A stretch of 7,141 nucleotides of DNA from an uncultured Roseovarius sp. (lineage in GTDB: Bacteria > Pseudomonadota > Alphaproteobacteria > Rhodobacterales > Rhodobacteraceae): contig CAJXKX010000102.1 in NCBI GenBank assembly GCA_913055965.1, positions 1-7,141 on the forward strand, written 5' to 3'. Below the pieces are notes generated by a model, which saw only the letters and a program-made list of their open reading frames with translations, was not told the DNA's origin and ran no database searches. Every line of letters begins with the position of its first letter. The first letter of the stretch is position 1. This document shows, piece by piece, positions 1-5,304 of the stretch. Both the position numbers and the translations under genes were made by a program.

Positions 1-698
1 CAATGGGCCTCGGCCTCTTCGAAATGGCGCAGCAGCACGGCGGTGTCGGCCACGTCGAAATTCCAGCGGCTGTATTCCTCTTCGGTCTGGCGGAACACGT
101 CGCCATAGCTTAGCGGGATCGGCGCATCGGGATCGTTGAACGGCATGTCCATGACGTGATCGACGCCCAGCACGTACATCGCCAGCCGCTCCAGCCCGTA
201 GGTCAGCTCGCCCGAGACGGGGTGGCAGTCATGCCCGCCCACCTGCTGGAAATAGGTGAACTGGCTCACTTCCATCCCGTCGCACCACACCTCCCAGCCG
301 AGGCCCCATGCGCCCAGCGTGGGGCTCTCCCAGTCGTCCTCGACAAAGCGGATATCGTGCAGGGCGGCGTCGATGCCGATGGCGGCGAGCGAGCCGAGAT
401 AGAGATCCTGAAGGTCGGGCGGCGAGGGCTTTATCAGCACCTGATACTGGTAGTAATGTTGCAGGCGGTTGGGGTTCTCGCCGTAGCGCCCGTCGGTGGG
501 GCGGCGCGAGGGCTGCACATAGGCCGCGGCCCAGGGCGCGGTGCCCAGCGAGCGCAGCGTGGTGGCGGGGTGAAAGGTGCCCGCGCCCACCTCCATGTCA
601 TAGGGTTGCAGCATCGCGCAGCCCCGGCCCGCCCAGTAGGTCTGAAGCCGGAGGATGATCTCCTGGAAGCTGCGCGGCTTTGCGGTGCTGTCGGTCAT
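1..698 (-). CDS. glyQ: Glycyl-tRNA synthetase alpha subunit, 3'-truncated by window edge
   Basis: GlyQ is the catalytic alpha chain of the tetrameric (alpha2beta2) bacterial glycyl-tRNA synthetase. It activates glycine with ATP and charges tRNA-Gly in the cytoplasm, working with the beta subunit GlyS. The visible 232 residues begin MTDSTAKPRSFQEIILRLQ and carry the family hallmark CAMLQPYDMEVGAGTFHPAT (about residues 27-46). The class II motif 2 region follows (ENPNRLQHYYQYQ, 74-86), then LGWEVWCDGMEVSQFTYFQQ (133-152) and the motif 3-like LTYGLERLAMY (165-175). The family is usually about 300 residues, so roughly the last quarter lies beyond position 1. The reading frame is open to the edge. 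The ATG at 698-696 is chosen because homologues start just before this SFQ.I motif; the upstream Shine-Dalgarno is weak (GGGG). glyS is expected further left on the same strand but is not visible. The gene diverges from the secreted protein starting at 879. Confidence 0.97.
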   Translation of the reverse strand, partial: MTDSTAKPRSFQEIILRLQTYWAGRGCAMLQPYDMEVGAGTFHPATTLRSLGTAPWAAAYVQPSRRPTDGRYGENPNRLQHYYQYQVLIKPSPPDLQDLYLGSLAAIGIDAALHDIRFVEDDWESPTLGAWGLGWEVWCDGMEVSQFTYFQQVGGHDCHPVSGELTYGLERLAMYVLGVDHVMDMPFNDPDAPIPLSYGDVFRQTEEEYSRWNFDVADTAVLLRHFEEAEAH

Positions 699-727
699 GC
701 GAAAGGCCCCCGGGGAATTGCCCGCCC

Positions 728-756
728 TACCTAGGCCGGGCGCGGGGCGTGGTCAA
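728..756 (-). promoter_or_regulatory. Candidate sigma-70-type promoter for glyQ
   Basis: Reading the minus strand, TTGACC (756-751) matches five of six -35 consensus bases. After a 17-base spacer comes TAGGTA (733-728), a weak -10. This would place the transcript start near 721 and leave a leader of about 23 bases before the glyQ ATG. The -35 and spacing are good but the -10 is poor, so this is only a candidate. Confidence 0.4.
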
Positions 757-878
757 TCGGGCTTGGGCCGGATGCGGGGCGACGGCGTGCGGCAGAAAGA
801 AGATGCAATGGCCGTGCAGTTTGATAGAACCGGAGCAAGGCGCCATGGCGGCGCAATCCAGCTACGGGAAAGACAGGA

Positions 879-2600
879 ATGCGTTTCATTACCGCGCTTT
901 GTTTCATGGTTTTCGTCTTGCCCTTCGCGGCCGCGGCGCAGGGGACGGACCCCGGCGCGGGGCAGGTCTGGGTGCAGATCGAGGCGCAGCCGAGCCTTGC
1001 CGAGGCGCGCGCGCGCGCCCGCATCTATGCCGAGCGCCTGCCCGACGTGAACGGGTTCGACCTCGGACGGGGGTGGTATGCCATCAGCCTCGGACCCTAC
1101 CGCGAGGACGAGGCCGAGCGCGTGCTCGATGTCTACCTGCGCGAGGGGGTGATCGCGCGCGATAGCTATATCGCGGAGTCCTCCGATTACGGGCGGCGGT
1201 TCTGGCCCGTCGAGGCCGCGGCCGACCCGCTGCAGGACGCGGCCCCCGCGCCCGCGCCCGCCGAGCCGGACCCCATTCCCGACGAGACGCTGCGCGAGGC
1301 ACGCGCCAGCGAGGCGCGGCTGAGCCGCGAGGCGCGCGCCGACCTGCAGGTCGCGCTGCAATGGGCGGGCGATTACGACGGCGCGATCGATGCGGCCTTC
1401 GGGCGCGGCACCCGCGCCGCGATGGCCAGCTGGCAACAGCGCAACGGCTATCCCGCCACGGGCGTGCTCACCACCCGCCAGCGCGCCGCCCTGCTGGGCC
1501 AGTACAACGCGGTGCTCGACGATCTGGGGCTGGAAACGGTGCGCGACACGCCGGCCGGGATCGCGATCGACCTGCCGCTCGCGGTGGTCGGATTCGACCG
1601 CCACGAGGCCCCCTTTGCCCATTATGGCCCGCGCGGAGATTTTCCCGCCCAGGTGCTGCTGATCAGCCAGCCCGGCGACCGGGCCACCATGACCGCGCTC
1701 TATGACATCATGCAGACGCTCGAGATCGTGCCCCAGAGGGGGCCGCGCGCGCTCGAGCGCGAGGGGTTCACCCTCACCGGCATCGGGCAGGACACGATCT
1801 CGCATACGCGGGTGTGGCTGCGCGGGCGCGAGATCAAGGGCTTTACCCTGGTCTGGCCCGCCGGAGACGAGGCCCGCCGCACCCGGCTGCTCGAGGCGAT
1901 GGAGGCGAGTTTCACCCCCCTGCCCGGCACGCTGGAGGCCATCGCCCCGGCCCCGGCAGGACAGCGCATCGACCTTGTCGCGGGGCTCGACCTGCGCCGC
2001 CCCGAGCGTGCGCGCTCGGGCTTTTTCGTGGATGCGGGCGGCTCTGTGCTGACCACCGCCGAGGCGGTGCGCGGCTGCGGGCGGGTGACGATCGACGACA
2101 CTGCCGAGGCCGAGATCGCGCATCTCGACGAGGGGCTTGGCGTTGCGGTGCTGCGTCCGCGCGCGCCGCTCTCGCCCGCCGCGGTCGCGCGGTTCCGCGC
2201 AGACCTGCCGCCGGTCCTGTCGCGCGTGGCGGTCGCGGGCTATTCCTACGAGGGCCTTCTGGGGGCCCCCACGATCACCTTCGGTCAACTCGCCGGGCTC
2301 GAGGGGCTGGACGGCGAGGCGCATCTCAAGCGGCTGGCGCTCGCGGCCCGGACCGGGGATGCGGGCGGGCCGGTGCTCGACAGCGGCGGCGCGGTGCTGG
2401 GCATGCTGGTGCCCTATGCAGCGCCCGGACGCAGCCTGCCCGAGGGCGTGAGCTTTGCCGCCGCCAACGGCGCGCTGCGCCGCGTGATGGCCGCCGGGGG
2501 GGTCACGCCGGTGGTTGCCGGGGCGGGTGGCGATCTCTCGGGCGAGGCCCTGACCGACCGCGCCGGGGCGATCACCGTGCTGGTGGGCTGTTGGGAATAA
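879..2600 (+). CDS. Secreted SPOR / peptidoglycan-binding / trypsin-fold protein, predicted pseudoprotease
   Basis: A 573-residue exported protein. Residues 1-20 form a signal peptide (MRFITAL..., hydrophobic core, AAAA before Q21). Residues about 28-100 resemble a SPOR repeat (VWVQIEAQPSLAEARARA...GWYAISLGPY), a peptidoglycan-binding fold. A Pro/Ala linker (about 115-133) leads to a PG_binding_1-like domain (about 148-210, DYDGAIDAAFGRGTRAAMASW and TGVLTTRQRAALL). Residues 225-350 form a domain I do not recognise. Residues about 365-540 resemble a trypsin/HtrA-like fold (SGFFVDAGGSVLTTAEAV; GDAGGPVLDSGGAVLGML). The expected His is Glu395, the expected Asp is Gly421 and the expected Ser is Ala495, so proteolysis is unlikely; a binding or scaffold role at the cell wall is my inference. 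Automatic annotation would probably say serine protease. The ATG at 879 is the only usable start after an in-frame stop at 822-824, and AGG lies just upstream. It is codirectional with the small exported protein 97 bases downstream. Confidence 0.85.
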   Translation: MRFITALCFMVFVLPFAAAAQGTDPGAGQVWVQIEAQPSLAEARARARIYAERLPDVNGFDLGRGWYAISLGPYREDEAERVLDVYLREGVIARDSYIAESSDYGRRFWPVEAAADPLQDAAPAPAPAEPDPIPDETLREARASEARLSREARADLQVALQWAGDYDGAIDAAFGRGTRAAMASWQQRNGYPATGVLTTRQRAALLGQYNAVLDDLGLETVRDTPAGIAIDLPLAVVGFDRHEAPFAHYGPRGDFPAQVLLISQPGDRATMTALYDIMQTLEIVPQRGPRALEREGFTLTGIGQDTISHTRVWLRGREIKGFTLVWPAGDEARRTRLLEAMEASFTPLPGTLEAIAPAPAGQRIDLVAGLDLRRPERARSGFFVDAGGSVLTTAEAVRGCGRVTIDDTAEAEIAHLDEGLGVAVLRPRAPLSPAAVARFRADLPPVLSRVAVAGYSYEGLLGAPTITFGQLAGLEGLDGEAHLKRLALAARTGDAGGPVLDSGGAVLGMLVPYAAPGRSLPEGVSFAAANGALRRVMAAGGVTPVVAGAGGDLSGEALTDRAGAITVLVGCWE

Positions 2601-2622
2601 TTCGCGGCAAACGCCACGATTT

Positions 2623-2634
2623 CGCCACGTGGCG
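2623..2634. repeat. 12-bp perfect palindrome CGCCACGTGGCG
   Basis: A perfect palindrome lies 22 bases after the stop of the trypsin-fold gene. A partial copy, ACGCCACG, sits just before it at 2611-2618. It falls in the 97-base gap before the small exported-protein gene, where a transcription factor site could lie. No T-tract follows, so it is not a convincing terminator. Chance occurrence in GC-rich DNA is possible. Confidence 0.35.
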
Positions 2635-2665
2635 GGCGCGTCCGGGCCGCGCGCGACGCGCGTTC

Positions 2666-2698
2666 TGGGGCTGTCGGACACAACCGGAGACAGCCCCA
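2666..2698 (+). promoter_or_regulatory. Hairpin overlapping the ribosome binding site of the 2698 gene
   Basis: TGGGGCTGTC (2666-2675) and GACAGCCCCA (2689-2698) form a perfect 10-bp inverted repeat with a 13-base loop (2676-2688). Inside the loop, GG (2676-2677) can also pair with CC (2684-2685). The Shine-Dalgarno GGAGA (2686-2690) is partly in the stem and partly in the loop, and the right arm ends on the A of the ATG. In mRNA this would hinder ribosome access, so a translational control element (thermometer or protein- or sRNA-opened switch) is plausible. The pairing is directly visible; the regulatory role is inference. Confidence 0.5.
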
Positions 2699-3024
2699 TG
2701 ACCGCCCCATATCTGACCGCACAGCATCTGTTGGCCGTGCTCGGCCTCGCTGCCCTCATGACCCCGCTCATGGCACCCGATGCCCGTGCGCAGCAGGCGC
2801 GGCCCCCGCAGGCCGACGGCGGCTATACCACCGCCATATTCGGCGGCAGCAGCCGGGTCATGCCGCCGCGGGGCCATGCCGGGCAATGGTGGACCCATCC
2901 CTCGGGCTGCCAGTATTCCCGCGCGGGCCGACCGGGCGAGGTGGTGTGGTATCTCATCATCAACACCGCGCGCCCCGAATGCCCCACCTATATCGCCACG
3001 CGCGGCGGGCGCGACATCTACTGA
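2698..3024 (+). CDS. Small exported protein of unknown function
   Basis: A 108-residue protein that I cannot assign to a named family. Residues 1-31 look like a signal peptide: a hydrophobic stretch LLAVLGLAALMTPLM, then cleavage after ARA. The mature part is short and rich in Gly, Pro and aromatic residues, with WWTHPSGCQYSRAGRPGEV at 64-82 followed by VWYLIINTARPECPTY. It has two cysteines, Cys71 and Cys95, that could form one disulfide in the periplasm. The ATG at 2698 is preferred over an in-frame GTG at 2629 because GGAGA lies eight bases upstream and the signal peptide starts there. The pronounced hairpin across its ribosome binding site is described separately. It follows the SPOR/trypsin-fold gene in the same direction, so the two may share a transcript and both act outside the cytoplasmic membrane. 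Confidence 0.75.
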   Translation: MTAPYLTAQHLLAVLGLAALMTPLMAPDARAQQARPPQADGGYTTAIFGGSSRVMPPRGHAGQWWTHPSGCQYSRAGRPGEVVWYLIINTARPECPTYIATRGGRDIY

Positions 3025-3034
3025 GACGCGGCGC

Positions 3035-3055
3035 GGCGGCCCGCTCAGGGCCGCC
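3035..3055. terminator. Hairpin shared by the convergent 2698 gene and trkH
   Basis: GGCGGCCC (3035-3042) and GGGCCGCC (3048-3055) form a perfect 8-bp GC stem with a 5-base loop (GCTCA). It fills most of the gap between the plus-strand stop at 3022-3024 and the trkH stop at 3047-3045, which lies in the loop and at its edge. Neither strand has a T-tract after it, so it may slow polymerase or protect 3' ends rather than act as a classical intrinsic terminator. Confidence 0.5.
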
Positions 3056-4493
3056 AGAAGCGCGGCAGCAGCAGCACCAGAACGGCGAGGATTTCCAGCC
3101 GCCCCATCAGCATGGCGACGATCATGAGCGCCTTGGCCGTCTCGGGAAATGCCTGCACCGAGCCGGTCGCGCCCACGCTCGGGCCGAAGGCCGGGCCGAT
3201 GTTGAAGATCGCGGTCCAGGCCCCCGTGACCGACTCGATCACGCTCAGCCCCGTGAGTTCCAGCGCCACCGAAAACAGCCCCAGCGAAAGGATGTAGACG
3301 GTAAAGAGCAGCATCACCGATTGCAGCACCTCGTCCTCGACGCGGCGCCCCTCGTGGCGCAGCACCATCACCGAAGAGGGGTGAAAGATGCGCCGCGCCT
3401 GCTGCCCCAGCGCCCGCAGCATGAGCTGATAGCGAAAGATCTTGATCGAACAGCCGGTCGATCCGGTGCAGCCGCCGATCGCCCCCACGGCGATCAGGAT
3501 CACGAAGGGAAAGCTGCCCCAGGCGGTGACGTCGCCATCCCCGAACCCGGTGCCGGAGAACACCGAGACGGTGTTGAAGAGGCGCGCGCGCACGCCCTCC
3601 TCGTCGATATGGCCGGTCACGGCGATCTCGTAGCCGATGACGAGCAGGCAGGCATAGCCCGTCCAGCGCAGGTAAGTGCGCACCTGGCTGTCCTGCCAGA
3701 GCGGGCGCAAATGCCCCTGCACCCCCTGCATCAGCCGCACGAAAGGCAGCGTGGCGAGAATCATGAACAGGATGCAGGCATATTGCAGCGGCGCGCCGAA
3801 GGCGGCGAACGAGGCGTCGCGCGTCGAGAAGCCGCCGGTGGCGACGGTGGTGAGCGCATGGACCGTGGCGTCGAACGCCCCCATCCCCAGGCCGAGATAG
3901 GCAAAGGTGCAGGCGAGCGTCAGCAACAGGTAGACGTTGAGCACCCCCTTCGAGATGTCGATGGTGCGCGGCAATGCCTTGCCGAAGGTGTCGAACCCCT
4001 CGGAGCGAAAGAACTGCATCCCCCCCACCCGCATCTCGGGCAGGAACACCAGCGCCACGATGACGATCCCGAGGCCCCCCAGCCATTGCAGGATGCCGCG
4101 CCACAAGAGCAGCCCCTTGGGCAGGTCGTCGAGCCCCGCGATCACCGTGGTGCCGGTGGTGGTCATGCCGGACATGGATTCGAACAGCGCATCGACGAAG
4201 CTCAGCCCCGTCTCGCCCAGCATGAAGGGCAGCGCGCCAAAGAGCGGCAGCACCACCCAGACCGTGGTGGTCAGCAGAAAGGCCTGCTGGATGCTCAGCC
4301 CCTGCCCCATCGCGTTGCGGCACGACAGCGCCACCAGCCCGCCCGCGAGGCAGGTGACGATCAGGCTCTCGGCAAAGACCGTCCAATGCTCGCGCCCCTC
4401 GGCGAGATCGACGAGCAGCGGCAGAGCCATTGTCGCGCCCATGGCCATCACCATGAGGCCGACGAGATATCCCACGGGGCGCACGTCGAACAT
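3045..4493 (-). CDS. trkH: TrkH-family potassium uptake channel subunit
   Basis: A 482-residue integral inner-membrane protein that conducts K+ inward, normally gated by the cytoplasmic NAD/ATP-binding subunit TrkA, which is not in this window. Four selectivity-filter loops are visible: MSGMTTTGTTV (107-117), ALTTVATGGFST (213-224), SVFSGTGFGDG (310-320) and AIFNIGPAFGPSVG (428-441). Family signatures include LQWLGGLGIVI (135-145), GGCTGSTGCSIKIFRYQ (340-356) and GRLEILAVLVLLLPRFW near the C-terminus. Hydrophobic segments occur throughout and the length is typical of TrkH. The ATG at 4493 gives the expected N-terminus running straight into the first membrane segment, but no Shine-Dalgarno precedes it, and a TTGACA lies just upstream at 4530-4525. 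A DUF1127-like gene ends 54 bases upstream on the same strand. The gene converges on the small exported-protein gene. Confidence 0.95.
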   Translation of the reverse strand: MFDVRPVGYLVGLMVMAMGATMALPLLVDLAEGREHWTVFAESLIVTCLAGGLVALSCRNAMGQGLSIQQAFLLTTTVWVVLPLFGALPFMLGETGLSFVDALFESMSGMTTTGTTVIAGLDDLPKGLLLWRGILQWLGGLGIVIVALVFLPEMRVGGMQFFRSEGFDTFGKALPRTIDISKGVLNVYLLLTLACTFAYLGLGMGAFDATVHALTTVATGGFSTRDASFAAFGAPLQYACILFMILATLPFVRLMQGVQGHLRPLWQDSQVRTYLRWTGYACLLVIGYEIAVTGHIDEEGVRARLFNTVSVFSGTGFGDGDVTAWGSFPFVILIAVGAIGGCTGSTGCSIKIFRYQLMLRALGQQARRIFHPSSVMVLRHEGRRVEDEVLQSVMLLFTVYILSLGLFSVALELTGLSVIESVTGAWTAIFNIGPAFGPSVGATGSVQAFPETAKALMIVAMLMGRLEILAVLVLLLPRFWRP

Positions 4494-4501
4494 GGCGCGC
4501 A

Positions 4502-4530
4502 GCGTTGGCCGCCCGCGGCGAAGGTGTCAA
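4502..4530 (-). promoter_or_regulatory. Candidate trkH promoter, possibly giving a leaderless mRNA
   Basis: On the minus strand TTGACA (4530-4525) is a perfect -35 consensus. The hexamer 17 bases later, CAACGC (4507-4502), is a poor -10. A start 5-8 bases beyond it would fall one to a few bases before the trkH ATG at 4493. That fits the lack of any Shine-Dalgarno in the 30 bases before the ATG. The weak -10 keeps confidence low. Confidence 0.35.
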
Positions 4531-4547
4531 GCGCGATGCGCACGCTT

Positions 4548-4775
4548 TCAGCCGGGCAGGATATCCTCCATCACGAAGGCGGGGATGTCGCGCCGGTCGA
4601 GGCCCATGGCGGCCAGTTCCGCGTCGCTCATCGCGTGCAGCCGCGCCACGCTCGCGAGGCGCGCGCGGGTCAGCATGTAGCCGTTCATGCCGGGCGCGCG
4701 CTCGGCCATGAAGAGGTCGAGGTCGCGCCGCCAGGTGGCGGGCAGCAGGTGCAGGGTCAGGTCGGTCTCGGTCAT
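4548..4775 (-). CDS. Small DUF1127-like protein (downstream copy, next to trkH)
   Basis: A 75-residue protein. Its C-terminal part, residues 41-73 (ASVARLHAMSDAELAAMGL, then a conserved Arg and VMEDIL), has the DUF1127/YjiS-like pattern of a short helix, SDAEL, G, hydrophobic, x, R. Known DUF1127 proteins in alphaproteobacteria are small Arg-rich factors linked to RNA turnover and stress or nutrient control, for example CcaF1 of Rhodobacter sphaeroides; whether this copy does the same is unknown. The N-terminal 40 residues (TLHLLPATWRRDLDLFMAER) do not match the usual family start. The ATG at 4775 is chosen over an upstream in-frame start at 4829 because AAAGGGA sits about seven bases before it. 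It ends 54 bases before trkH on the same strand, so partial co-transcription is plausible. It is a divergent paralogue of the gene at 4958-5179. Confidence 0.8.
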   Translation of the reverse strand: MTETDLTLHLLPATWRRDLDLFMAERAPGMNGYMLTRARLASVARLHAMSDAELAAMGLDRRDIPAFVMEDILPG

Positions 4776-4817
4776 CGGGTTCCCTTTCGTCGCTCGAACG
4801 GGCCCCTCCCCGGCGGC

Positions 4818-4850
4818 ATCATAGCGCATCCGCGCCCGCGGTGCGCGGGC
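4818..4850 (-). promoter_or_regulatory. Candidate promoter with overlapping dyad for the 4775 gene
   Basis: Minus-strand TATGAT (4823-4818) matches five of six -10 consensus bases and lies 43 bases before the ATG at 4775. No recognisable -35 is present. Instead, the -35 position is covered by a perfect 7-bp inverted repeat with a 3-base loop: GCCCGCG (4834-4840) and CGCGGGC (4844-4850). A -10 combined with a dyad suggests an activator or repressor site, but GC-rich dyads also arise by chance. Confidence 0.3.
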
Positions 4851-4890
4851 CGGGCGCAGGTCGTGCCGGGGTGTTGCCGCGATGCCGCAC

Positions 4891-4925
4891 GAGAAAGGGC
4901 CCGGCGGATACGCTCCGGCGGGCCC
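4891..4925 (-). terminator. Rho-independent terminator after the 5179 DUF1127-like gene
   Basis: On the minus strand GGGCCCGCCGGA (4925-4914) pairs with TCCGCCGGGCCC (4908-4897). This gives a 12-position stem with one mismatch and loop GCGTA, followed by TTTCTC (4896-4891). It begins 32 bases past the stop codon at 4958, so it most likely separates the two small DUF1127-like genes into different transcripts. Confidence 0.75.
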
Positions 4926-4957
4926 TGTTCGCGCTCGCGGCGCTCAGGCTGGTGTGC

Positions 4958-5179
4958 TCAGGTGTAGAACAGGTCCTTGAACACGTGATAGGCGATCTGG
5001 TCGCGCGGGATGCCCAGACGTTCCAGTTCGGCGTCCGACTTGGCTTCGAGCGCCTCGATGCTGGCACGCCGCGACTGAACGCGCGCCATCCGGTCACAGC
5101 CCCGCTCGAGCGCGGCGACGAAGCGGTCCCATGCGTCCCGCAGCGGCGCGGCGGATGGGTTTGTTGCGATGTTCGACAT
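4958..5179 (-). CDS. Small DUF1127-like protein (upstream copy)
   Basis: A 73-residue protein with a DUF1127/YjiS-like C-terminal half: residues about 39-70 (ASIEALEAKSDAELERLGI, PRDQIAYHVFKDLF). The N-terminal half is a basic amphipathic helix (LRDAWDRFVAALERGCDRMARV). Start ATG at 5179 has a good Shine-Dalgarno, GAGG, seven bases upstream. About 15 of 33 C-terminal residues match the neighbour at 4548-4775 by eye, including SDAEL, the Gly, the Arg and the terminal V..D. The two are therefore paralogues, probably an old duplication. An intrinsic terminator follows directly, so it is probably monocistronic. By analogy with characterised alphaproteobacterial DUF1127 proteins, an RNA-related or stress-response role is possible but not shown by this sequence. 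Confidence 0.85.
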   Translation of the reverse strand: MSNIATNPSAAPLRDAWDRFVAALERGCDRMARVQSRRASIEALEAKSDAELERLGIPRDQIAYHVFKDLFYT

Positions 5180-5234
5180 GCGGAAACCTCACGATTGTGA
5201 TGCGTTTCCTCCCCGATGTCGTTGTAATTCAAAG

Positions 5235-5251
5235 GCTCGCGCCGCGCGAGC
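5235..5251 (-). terminator. Hairpin between the Ala/Pro/Lys-rich gene and the DUF1127-like gene
   Basis: GCTCGCGC (5235-5242) and GCGCGAGC (5244-5251) are perfect inverted arms one base apart; a real hairpin would open to a loop of about five bases. On the minus strand the stem is followed by CTTTGAATT, a short T-containing tail. It lies 54 bases after the stop of the gene ending at 5305, so it may terminate that gene. It is also about 55 bases before the next ATG, so an operator is the alternative. Confidence 0.4.
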
Positions 5252-5304
5252 GCCAAATCGGAATGGCCGGGTTGCGCGCAGCGCATCCCGGCGCACGGGG
5301 CGTG

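Noticed and set aside
821..849. TTGATA followed 17 bases later by CATGGC as a promoter for the 879 gene
   Set aside because: The -10 matches only two of six consensus bases; the promoter of this gene cannot be placed from the sequence.
845..1165. ATG at 845 with a better Shine-Dalgarno (GGAG/AAGG) than the 879 start, out of frame with it
   Set aside because: The product is an Arg/Gly/Ala-rich shadow of the SPOR/trypsin-fold gene. The 879 frame has a clear signal peptide. A regulatory upstream start cannot be excluded, but nothing else supports it.
753..2771. 672-codon open frame on the minus strand, antisense to the SPOR/trypsin-fold gene
   Set aside because: The opposite strand has a signal peptide and recognisable domains; the antisense product is Arg/Gly/His-rich without recognisable motifs.
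2572..4530. 652-codon open frame on the minus strand in another frame over trkH
   Set aside because: It overlaps the complete TrkH reading frame, which carries all four selectivity loops; the alternative product is Arg/Ala-rich shadow sequence.
2886..4967. 693-codon open frame on the plus strand, antisense to trkH and the DUF1127-like gene
   Set aside because: It covers a clear trkH on the other strand and its product is His/Arg/Gln/Ala-rich with no domain pattern. Long antisense frames are common in GC-rich genomes.
5189..5200. TCAC-GATT-GTGA inverted repeat next to the Shine-Dalgarno of the 5179 gene
   Set aside because: Four-base arms are too short to separate from chance or to form a stable hairpin.
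4548..5251. CcsR-type sRNAs (CCTCCTCCC loops) next to the DUF1127-like genes, as known from Rhodobacter
   Set aside because: I found no CCTCCTCCC motif on the coding strand in this interval, so there is no support for such sRNAs here.
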